From a virus: DNA of 29,860 bases. The DNA is taken from positions 1 through 29,860 of IMG/VR virus record IMGVR_UViG_3300047640_000003, one strand, 5' to 3'. Below the pieces are notes generated by a model, which had not been told where the DNA came from, made no database searches, and saw only the letters and a program-made list of their open reading frames with translations. Position numbers and translations under genes: made by a program. Of this stretch, positions 1-5,513 are shown in pieces (the first letter of the stretch is position 1; every line of letters starts with the position of its first letter).

Positions 1-50
1 GTTCCCACGCTCTGCACCGGCAGGTGCACGTGATCGCAGAGCGTGGGAAC
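1..50. repeat. Perfect 15-bp inverted repeat at the window edge
   Basis: Bases 1-15 (GTTCCCACGCTCTGC) are the exact reverse complement of 36-50, with a 20-base spacer. The repeat lies inside miaB, and the conserved MiaB reading stops matching the family in the 1-15 arm. It may be a fold-back sequence artefact rather than a biological element. Confidence 0.7.
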
Positions 51-806
51 CGAGTCGATGGCCTCCACAATGTCTGGCGTAAAGTGGCGCGGGTGCGAGG
101 TGGTGAAGCGCACACGGCGAATGCCGGGCAGTCGCCCAACCTCGGCCAGCAGTGTGGCGAACGTGTGCTTGCCGGAAGGATCGAGATAGGAGTTCACGTT
201 CTGGCCGAGAAGCTGAATCTCCGTCAGCCCACTGTCGCCGATGCCGCGCGCTTCTTCCAGTACGGATGCCGAGGCTCGGCTGCGCTCACGTCCGCGGGTG
301 TACGGCACCACGCAGTAAGCGCAGAACTTGTCGCAACCTTCGATGATGGTGATGTATCCGCGGTGCGGATTGGTGCGCGCCGTGAACTCGGTCTCGAAAG
401 TCTCTTCCGTCTGGCGATCGTCAAGGCCGGTGGCGCGATGGCCTTCGCCGATCTGCACCAGCATCTCCGGCAAGCGATTGTAGCTGGCCGAGCCGGCAAC
501 CAGGGAAACGTGCGGCGCGCGCTCAAAGATACGCTCGCCCTCCTGCTGCGCCACGCATCCGATGACGGCAAACTTCTTGCCCTGCCGTTCGAGGCGTTTG
601 AAATCCGCGAGGCGATGGAAGACCTTCTGCTCGGCTTTGTCGCGAATGGAGCAGGTGTTATAGAAGATCAGATCGGCATCTTCAACCGACTGCACCTGTC
701 GGTATCCCTGCGAGATAAGCGATCCGGCGACCTTCTCTGAGTCGTGAAAGTTCATCTGGCAGCCGAAGGTCTCAATGAAGAACGTTTTTTGCTGATTGCA
801 ACTCAA
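1..806 (-). CDS. miaB: MiaB, tRNA 2-methylthio-N6-dimethylallyladenosine synthase (partial, 3' end missing)
   Basis: Radical-SAM methylthiotransferase that adds a methylthio group to i6A37 of tRNAs reading UNN codons. The reading frame from a TTG at 806 gives the N-terminal UPF0004 domain with its three cluster cysteines: C16 in ETFGCQMNF, C52 in YNTCSIRD and C84 in VIGCVAQ. The radical-SAM CxxxCxxC follows at C158/C162/C165 (GCDKFCAYC). The frame continues through GQNVNSY to HLPVQS near the window edge, so about 268 of an expected 440-480 residues are present. No ATG lies upstream of the first conserved cysteine. TTG with AAGGA nine bases before it is the best start, but a different non-ATG start is possible. 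After HLPVQS the family has G, whereas here the next residues are V-G, coinciding with an inverted repeat at the edge. This is a host chromosomal gene. Confidence 0.93.
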   Translation of the reverse strand, partial: MSCNQQKTFFIETFGCQMNFHDSEKVAGSLISQGYRQVQSVEDADLIFYNTCSIRDKAEQKVFHRLADFKRLERQGKKFAVIGCVAQQEGERIFERAPHVSLVAGSASYNRLPEMLVQIGEGHRATGLDDRQTEETFETEFTARTNPHRGYITIIEGCDKFCAYCVVPYTRGRERSRASASVLEEARGIGDSGLTEIQLLGQNVNSYLDPSGKHTFATLLAEVGRLPGIRRVRFTTSHPRHFTPDIVEAIDSVPTLCDHVHLPVQSVG

Positions 807-952
807 ATACGGCGGTCCTTGCGGGGCTGAATTCAGCCGCCTCGGCCGGGCCATCCTGCCCCGCCACACGACGGCTCTTTTGTGCATTATCGCAGATAAC
901 GAGAGCACAATCGCCTGCCGCATCACGTCGCCCAGCACAAGGGCAGCGCAGG

Positions 953-981
953 TTGACGAATCCTGCCCAAGAACTTATGAT
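953..981 (+). promoter_or_regulatory. Sigma-70-type promoter for tRNA-Gln
   Basis: TTGACG at 953-958, a 17-base spacer, and TATGAT at 976-981. This is close to consensus and sits 37 bases before the tRNA. The spacer between miaB and the tRNA (807-1017) otherwise holds only a 14-base palindrome at 825-838 (GGCTGAATTCAGCC), probably in the miaB leader. Confidence 0.65.
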
Positions 982-1017
982 CGAAGACGTTGTAGGACAA
1001 TAGAACAGCTTGCTTGC

Positions 1018-1088
1018 TGCCCCCTCGTTCAATGGTAGGACACCTGCCTCTGGAGCAGGGTATCGGGGTTCGAATCCCTGAACCTGCA
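1018..1088 (+). tRNA. tRNA-Gln(CUG), hybrid gene at the phage junction with an unpaired acceptor
   Basis: D stem 1027-1030/1038-1041, anticodon stem CCTGC/GCAGG (1043-1047/1055-1059), loop CTCTGGA with anticodon CTG at 1050-1052, and T arm CGGGG-TTCGAAT-CCCTG (1064-1080) all fold well. The acceptor arms do not. The 5' arm is TGCCCCC (1018-1024; a U1 start is typical of tRNA-Gln) and should be matched by GGGGGCA, but the 3' arm reads AACCTGC (1081-1087), with no pairs at all. The gene lies directly before the integrase, so the 3' part is probably phage-derived and the tRNA probably does not work. CCA is not encoded. Confidence 0.8.
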
Positions 1089-1168
1089 CTAAGTGTCCTA
1101 GATACACAGCATTAGCTTCAGCCTAGAGTTACTTCTCTCCTAACTTGATACCCTGCTTAGGAGATTCC
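1027..1168. other. Candidate left attachment site (attL) and integrase leader
   Basis: The tRNA 3' half, the following 80 bases and the start of the integrase form the classic order for a tRNA-targeting temperate phage. The host-to-phage switch must lie before 1081, because the acceptor 3' arm no longer matches the host 5' arm. It cannot be placed exactly without attR, which is outside the window. The leader contains a short imperfect repeat (GTGT...ACAC, 1093-1107) that could be an arm-type site, but this is weak. Confidence 0.5.
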
Positions 1169-2008
1169 ATGGACACGAAGTTTGAGCAGTTTCTGAAGGA
1201 ACGTCAGTACCTTAAGAACGTCTCTACCCGTACTCTCAACTGGTACACCGAATCCTTCAAGTGGTTCTCTAATCCTTCCCCTACCCAAGCTGACCTAACC
1301 GCTGTAGTCATCAAGATGCGTGAGGCTGGTCTAGTCCCCAGCTCCTGTAACAATCGCATCCGGGCTATCAATGTGTTTATACATTGGGCTCACGCTGGCT
1401 CAGATGTGAAGTGTTCTCCGATGTGTAAACACCCCAAGCTTGCCAAGCTCAAGGAGCCCGTCAGGGTACTCCCTACATTCAGTCAGGATGACATTCTCAG
1501 GTTTGCCAAGTGGAAGCCCACGGGGTACCTCGACACACGATTACAGGTGCTCATACTTCTATTGGCTGACACTGGCACCCGGCTGGATGAGGCTCTATCG
1601 CTACGCTGGACTGATGTCGATTTTGACAACTTGCTTTTGACCGTCATTGGCAAAGGGGATAAGCAGCGGGTCATACCGTTCAGCCTTGAACTCCGTAAGC
1701 ACCTGTTCAAGTTCAAGCATGGTCATGAGCTTGTGTTCTCCACTGCTGATGGTGGCAAGCTCCACAGGTGCAACGTCTGGAGAGATGTACACGCCCTCTG
1801 TGTTGAGCTAGGCATTACAGCCCCTGAGAGACTGATACACGCCCTACGTCACAGCTTCGCTACCAACTACATCAGGCAGGGTGGCAACGTCTTCCTACTG
1901 CAACGGGCTCTGGGGCACACCACGATTACCATGAGCCAACGCTACTGCCACCTCAACACGGCTGACCTACAAGCGGTTCACCAAAGGGTTAGCTTGCTGT
2001 CACGCTGA
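1169..2008 (+). CDS. int: Tyrosine recombinase, prophage integrase
   Basis: Catalyses strand exchange between phage and host attachment sites. The start is the ATG at 1169 behind an AGGAG at a proper distance, not the in-frame start at 1145. The 279-residue protein has an N-terminal SAM-like core-binding domain (KEFEQF..ERQYLKNVSTRTL style) over about residues 5-85 and a C-terminal catalytic domain. The catalytic set is visible: Arg in DTGTRLDEALSL, Lys in GKGDKQR, H-x-x-R in HALRHSFAT, His in RALGHTTIT, and the Tyr nucleophile in SQRYCHL. The length is typical of XerC-like phage integrases. It sits beside the tRNA-Gln it presumably targets and is transcribed away from it. A separate excisionase is not obvious nearby. 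Confidence 0.93.
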   Translation: MDTKFEQFLKERQYLKNVSTRTLNWYTESFKWFSNPSPTQADLTAVVIKMREAGLVPSSCNNRIRAINVFIHWAHAGSDVKCSPMCKHPKLAKLKEPVRVLPTFSQDDILRFAKWKPTGYLDTRLQVLILLLADTGTRLDEALSLRWTDVDFDNLLLTVIGKGDKQRVIPFSLELRKHLFKFKHGHELVFSTADGGKLHRCNVWRDVHALCVELGITAPERLIHALRHSFATNYIRQGGNVFLLQRALGHTTITMSQRYCHLNTADLQAVHQRVSLLSR

Positions 2009-2026
2009 GCAGTACGGTAATCTGAG

Positions 2027-3223
2027 TTGGTGAAATGTCACCAGCGAAGACTCAAGGAACAGGCTGCACTAACCCCGGAGCCGGATGAGGCTCTTAAGTG
2101 TGAGGCTGCTGCCAGTCTAGCTAACGCTTGTGTGCGAGAGATTACCAGAGAGCAAGCTGAGACGATTATCCTAAAATTTGAGTGGTTGAAGAATATGGGT
2201 CAAACGTCCAAAGCGTTTGGCCTATTCTTTCGCCACCCGGTGACCGGGGTTGAATACCTAGCCGGGTGCTCCTGCTTTGGCTCAACTGGTGGCAGCAAGG
2301 TTGCTCAATCCATCTGTGGTGAAGAGTATGCCAGTATGGTGGCTACACTCGTGAGGGGAGCAACAACACATTGGAGCCACCCACACAGTGGTACTTGGAT
2401 GACCACCAGAGCCTGTGACCTGATGACCAAGTATGGTAAGCATATTTTCATTGGGTATGCAGATGAGTCCGCAGGTGAAAAGGGCCGAATCTATGCTGGC
2501 TCCAACTGGCTCTATGTAGGTCGGGGTGGAACTGACACAGTCCAGAGACGGGCTAATGGTAGACTGGTTGGCAGCAAGATTATTGCCAGCCGGGTTAAAG
2601 ACCGTACCGGACGCCCTGACCGCAAGCATGGGGCTACCCTCGAAGATGTAGACCGCTGGGCTGCTCAGATGCGTGCTGAGGGTAAGGTGGTCAAGGGTAG
2701 CGGGTTCTATCGGTATGTTCAGAAGATGTCACGGGCTGAAGCTAAGCTACGATTAGTTGAAGAGCATGGGGAGTTTGTGCCGACACAACCCAAGCATAGA
2801 TTCATTCACTTTGCAGGTGACAGACGTATAGTAAAGAAGTTGCGGAAGGCTCTAAAGCTGCAAGTCTTACCACATCCCAAACGATGGAATAAGGAGCTAG
2901 ACGATATGGCCGTGAATATTGAACAGGAATTACAGAGCCAGCTTGACGCACTAAACGATAAGATAGCTGGTCTGGAAGAGTTGAAGGCTCAGCGTGACCG
3001 GGTAGAAGACACTCTAGGTGTACTGCGTGGTGAGTTTACGGTTACCCATACCAAGCGCACATCACCCAGTCAGACTGGCACCAAGGGCACGATGTCTGAA
3101 GACCACAAACTGAAAATCAAGATTAGCAACCTCAAGAGACAGTTAGCCCAGAACCCCGGTGACGTAGAGAAGCAACGGAAGCTGAAGGATATTGAGGCTC
3201 TGTTGGCAAGCATCAAGAAGTAA
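2027..3223 (+). CDS. Mom-like GNAT-fold protein with coiled-coil C-terminal extension (putative DNA modification)
   Basis: Residues 40-170 resemble the Mom family of phage Mu, which adds a methylcarbamoyl group to adenine and protects phage DNA from restriction. What I see: ITREQAETIILKFEWL, KAFGLFF, a WMTTRACDLM helix, and FIGYADESAGEKGRIYAGSNW (trailing LYVG). The last corresponds to the Mom-family segment of the form YAD..GH.G.IY.A.NW.Y.G. The remainder (290-398) is highly charged and predicted coiled coil (QSQLDALNDKIAGLEEL), which I do not recall in Mu Mom. The frame opens with TTG at 2027 then GTG at 2030. There is no ATG before the conserved region and no strong ribosome site, so the start is uncertain. 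The gene follows int by 18 bases and ends at a terminator. Family assignment is from motif recall, and the chemistry is inferred. Confidence 0.6.
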   Translation: MVKCHQRRLKEQAALTPEPDEALKCEAAASLANACVREITREQAETIILKFEWLKNMGQTSKAFGLFFRHPVTGVEYLAGCSCFGSTGGSKVAQSICGEEYASMVATLVRGATTHWSHPHSGTWMTTRACDLMTKYGKHIFIGYADESAGEKGRIYAGSNWLYVGRGGTDTVQRRANGRLVGSKIIASRVKDRTGRPDRKHGATLEDVDRWAAQMRAEGKVVKGSGFYRYVQKMSRAEAKLRLVEEHGEFVPTQPKHRFIHFAGDRRIVKKLRKALKLQVLPHPKRWNKELDDMAVNIEQELQSQLDALNDKIAGLEELKAQRDRVEDTLGVLRGEFTVTHTKRTSPSQTGTKGTMSEDHKLKIKISNLKRQLAQNPGDVEKQRKLKDIEALLASIKK

Positions 3224-3243
3224 CTAGAAGCCCAGACGCACAG

Positions 3244-3271
3244 AAGCCCAGCTAACCACGCTGGGCTTTTT
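3244..3271 (+). terminator. Rho-independent terminator after the Mom-like gene
   Basis: Stem AAGCCCAGC (3244-3252)/GCTGGGCTT (3260-3268), 7-base loop, T run 3267-3271. It lies between convergent genes. In the leftward direction the U tract is poor, so it serves mainly the rightward int/Mom-like pair. Confidence 0.85.
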
Positions 3272-3281
3272 CTATTGATGG

Positions 3282-3605
3282 CTACTTTACTTCTCTGACT
3301 TTATGAATCTCATACGCTTGCTCTTTTCCATCAACCATCACGGTTACCCTGCCCAAAGTCATATCCACTTTGGCTGGGAAGTCATTACCAACATCCTTCA
3401 TACCGATAGGCCCCCAGCAAGCCACTCCCAGAGGAGCATTATCTCCTTTGGTCTCCAGTGTGTACTCCTTGTTCCCAATCATACCCACCACCGACCATTC
3501 ACAGGTGTCAGCGGTTACCACATGGAGCTGGGGAACGGTAGGCTTGGACTTACAACCAGCCCCAGTCAGTAACGCCACAGCCAATACTATAAGTGCATTC
3601 TTCAT
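3282..3605 (-). CDS. Predicted small lipoprotein
   Basis: A 107-residue protein with a typical lipoprotein signal: basic MKNA, a hydrophobic stretch LIVLAVALL, and the lipobox LTGAGC with the modified cysteine near residue 18. The mature part (KSKPTVPQLHVVTADTCEW and on) is probably a small beta-rich envelope domain that I do not recognise. ATG at 3605 is preceded by a GGGGGAT ribosome site. It lies 24 bases downstream of a second lipoprotein gene on the same strand, so the two likely form a pair. Phage lipoproteins near the integrase are often lysogenic-conversion genes, for example superinfection exclusion. That role is only inferred here. Confidence 0.75.
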   Translation of the reverse strand: MKNALIVLAVALLTGAGCKSKPTVPQLHVVTADTCEWSVVGMIGNKEYTLETKGDNAPLGVACWGPIGMKDVGNDFPAKVDMTLGRVTVMVDGKEQAYEIHKVREVK

Positions 3606-3629
3606 GCTGTCATCCCCCCTGTGTGACTC

Positions 3630-4316
3630 TTACTCCTTGATTCTCCAGCCATCGTCATACTTCTGGAACTGTGCTGATGAGTCTATCCCTTGCTCGACAA
3701 GTCTACGCACGGTGGCAGGGTCACCACTCATATCAACAAAACCAGTAAGACCAGCAATGTTCCTGCTCGGCATCTTCCATAGAGGGGAGTTGTCTGCAAG
3801 CAGTTCCGTACCCAGCGGGGTGAGTACCCACTTCAGGTGAAACTCCACTTTCCTTACTGAATCTCCATCTGTAATCCCGGTCACCTTGTCAAATTCAGCC
3901 TCTGCTACTGGTAGGCTGGCTAGGTCGGTCTCGCACTCACCATACTTGGCGTGAGCAAACAGCGGAGAGTTTGCCGCACTCAGGAACTTGGTGCCCTTAT
4001 CAGTCATGGTAACCAGATAAGACTTCGGCCCTGTAGTCTTAACGTCAAGGTACCCTAGCTGCTGAAGCAAGGTGTAGTCTTGGGGAACACCATTGTCGTA
4101 GTCAAAAGCGCAGTCTGCCCCCTCTTCCGTCATCTGTGGGTGATTCTTAGTATCATCAAACTTACCCACTCCCTCTAATATGTCTGGCTGATGGCGGTGG
4201 GTCTTTAGCTTCTCAATTAAAAGAGCCTCAGCTTTCGAGCGAGAAAGGCTTCCCTTACAGCCCACCATGCCTACCGCTATAAGTACGGCCACCACTGATA
4301 TCAGTACACGCCTCAT
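3630..4316 (-). CDS. Predicted lipoprotein, unknown function
   Basis: The start is the ATG at 4316 behind GGAG, giving 228 residues. Longer readings to 4439 have no ribosome site and place the signal peptide internally. The N terminus MRRVLISVVAVLIAVGMVGC is a lipoprotein signal with lipobox VGMVGC. The mature part is soluble and fairly acidic, with helical and strand-like segments (YTLLQQLGYLDVKTT, YLVTMTDKG, HLKWVLTPLGTELL) that read like two winged-helix-like or beta-hairpin repeats. I cannot assign a family. It is paired with the smaller lipoprotein at 3282-3605 and has its own leader with a hairpin (4329-4350), suggesting independent expression in the lysogen. Confidence 0.75.
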   Translation of the reverse strand: MRRVLISVVAVLIAVGMVGCKGSLSRSKAEALLIEKLKTHRHQPDILEGVGKFDDTKNHPQMTEEGADCAFDYDNGVPQDYTLLQQLGYLDVKTTGPKSYLVTMTDKGTKFLSAANSPLFAHAKYGECETDLASLPVAEAEFDKVTGITDGDSVRKVEFHLKWVLTPLGTELLADNSPLWKMPSRNIAGLTGFVDMSGDPATVRRLVEQGIDSSAQFQKYDDGWRIKE

Positions 4317-4562
4317 GTTGTTCTCCAAGTGGTTCAGCGGACGGAACCACCTTCCCACTGTCAATTGTTTGTCTCTCCTCAATATCTTGGACGGGTCACG
4401 TTTGGGTGTCAAGGAATAACATTTATAAACATTGGCCACCCAAGCCCGGTCACTCCAGTAGCAAGACTATCTTTTGCATGGATGTCGCTAGACCGGGTAT
4501 TAACTATTACACCGATGTGAATCGAAGTTCGTATGCCCATACTGGTAAGAAGACCCCGGAAC
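4317..4562 (-). promoter_or_regulatory. Leader of the lipoprotein pair
   Basis: On the minus strand there are two TTGACA words in this leader, but neither has a convincing -10 box at 16-18 bases. A 7-bp hairpin (GTGGTTC 4329-4335 / GAACCAC 4344-4350) lies just before the ribosome site of the 228-residue lipoprotein and could affect its translation. I see no further gene here. Confidence 0.35.
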
Positions 4563-4582
4563 TCAGGCTGGGGTCTTCTTTT
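4547..4582. terminator. Strong stem-loop at the end of the leftward replication operon
   Basis: Perfect 11-bp stem AAGAAGACCCC (4547-4557)/GGGGTCTTCTT (4570-4580) with a 12-base loop. It overlaps the stop of the 34-residue gene. The tail of Ts is short in both directions, so it may be a bidirectional terminator or an RNA-stabilising 3' end. Confidence 0.6.
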
Positions 4583-4667
4583 GCTTCAACACCACCAGTG
4601 CCAGTAACGCTGCCAATAAAAAGTTAAGTCTGGCTTCAGCGTGCTTGAATTGCTCTGCCTGTGTCAT
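4563..4667 (-). CDS. Small single-helix membrane protein (34 aa)
   Basis: ATG at 4667 has a near-perfect ribosome site, GGGGGAG, five bases upstream, located inside the preceding small gene. The product starts MTQAEQFKHAEARLNF, followed by one hydrophobic helix (LLAALLALVVL) and a basic end KQKKTPA, consistent with one membrane span with the C terminus in the cytoplasm. The stop lies in the loop side of the strong stem-loop at 4547-4580. No family recognised. The reading frame is short, so the evidence is the ribosome site, the helix and the compact overlap with its neighbour. Confidence 0.55.
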   Translation of the reverse strand: MTQAEQFKHAEARLNFLLAALLALVVLKQKKTPA

Positions 4668-4779
4668 GCTTCTCCCCCTTGCTGTTCCCTTCATCCTCAG
4701 CCCATAACTCCTCAAGTAACTCCCACGCTGCTTCTAGCTTCTCTTCCGTGATGGTTCCCCATCCGTTATCTTTAATCAT
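4636..4779 (-). CDS. Small acidic protein (47 aa)
   Basis: The ATG at 4779 overlaps the TAA of the upstream gene (TAATG), a sign of translational coupling. The product, MIKDNGWGTITEEKLEAAWE and on, is amphipathic and acidic, followed by a basic tail ending GRAIQAR. It carries within it the ribosome site of the next tiny gene. I do not recognise it. Small acidic helical proteins are common in phage early operons, but nothing here gives a function. Confidence 0.55.
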   Translation of the reverse strand: MIKDNGWGTITEEKLEAAWELLEELWAEDEGNSKGEKHDTGRAIQAR

Positions 4780-5447
4780 TACTCACCCACCAAGCAATCA
4801 TTGTCACCCTCTTCAATGTAGTACACGCCCTTGACTGGCTTCTTGGGAACCTCCGGCACGGGTGCTGGAACTGCCTTAGGCTTCGCTGCCTTGAGCTTCG
4901 CTTGCTGGTTACCAGATTCAAAGCCCATCACCTCATCAGCTACAGACGTGCGAGTCTCAAAGAAGCCCAGCAACTCTGGGTACTCCTGCTGGATGAGACG
5001 GCTGTAGTACGGGGCAATATCGTTGTTGAGTTCAAACTCAGTATTCTTGGTCTTAACGCCAAGCTCCCAACGACAGATGTTGAAGATGAGCGGGAAGCCA
5101 TATGTTTTGTAGCCAGCGTCACGAGCTTGGAATGTAAGCTCCAGCATCTTGGCGTACACATGAGGGTTGCTGGCATGGTACTCAAGGAACTTCTTATGGG
5201 TACGGTGAGCAGCCTTCTCTTTACGCAGCATGTCAGCCGCACCATCACGCTTGTTACGGGCTTCGATGCGGGGCGGATAGATGACCCACTCTGATTCCGG
5301 TGGAACAACAGAGGCGGGTACCTTCTGCCCGGTCACCGTCTCATACTTCTCTGCCAGACGGCTGTAGTCAAAGTCTTCCATGGTGCTGACGTAGGGTTCA
5401 TTACCCCAACTTAGACTCCACTTGCTTGCTGTCTTTACTAGGTTCAT
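4779..5447 (-). CDS. Conserved phage protein of unknown function
   Basis: The start is ATG 5447 behind GAGGAAAAGCA, giving 222 residues. The in-frame start at 5474 has no ribosome site. The core (about residues 95-165) has aromatic and Asn-rich signatures: GYKTYGFPLIFNICRWE, FELNNDIAPYYSRL and PELLGFFETR. These resemble a widespread short family of phage and bacterial hypothetical proteins containing the pattern F-x-[IL]-N-N...Y.RL...P.L.GFF..R, whose function I do not know. A Pro/Lys-rich linker (PEVPKKPV) near the C terminus repeats a peptide in the adjacent primase-helicase. It is the second-last large gene of the leftward replication block, so a role in DNA metabolism is plausible but unproven. 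Confidence 0.75.
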   Translation of the reverse strand: MNLVKTASKWSLSWGNEPYVSTMEDFDYSRLAEKYETVTGQKVPASVVPPESEWVIYPPRIEARNKRDGAADMLRKEKAAHRTHKKFLEYHASNPHVYAKMLELTFQARDAGYKTYGFPLIFNICRWELGVKTKNTEFELNNDIAPYYSRLIQQEYPELLGFFETRTSVADEVMGFESGNQQAKLKAAKPKAVPAPVPEVPKKPVKGVYYIEEGDNDCLVGE

Positions 5448-5460
5448 TGCTTTTCCTCGT

Positions 5461-5480
5461 ACCCGGCTTTCCATCCGGGT
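5461..5480 (-). promoter_or_regulatory. Hairpin in the leader of the 222-residue protein
   Basis: ACCCGG (5461-5466)/CCGGGT (5475-5480) with an 8-base loop, immediately before the GAGG ribosome site. It could tune translation or mark an RNA processing site. There is no T run, so it is not a terminator. Confidence 0.4.
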
Positions 5481-5513
5481 CTCTGTATATAGTGGTGATA
5501 GTTGAAATACTCG

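Noticed and set aside
24-740. Long open frame on the plus strand
   Set aside because: It is antisense to miaB, whose minus-strand frame carries all expected cysteines. The plus-strand frame is a GC-rich shadow.
772-1107. Open frame antisense to the tRNA (…VQGFEPRYPAPEAGVLP…)
   Set aside because: This peptide type is a well-known false product of reading a tRNA gene on the opposite strand.
3370-3840. 156-codon plus-strand frame over the lipoproteins
   Set aside because: Antisense to two genes with signal peptides and ribosome sites; no ribosome site of its own.
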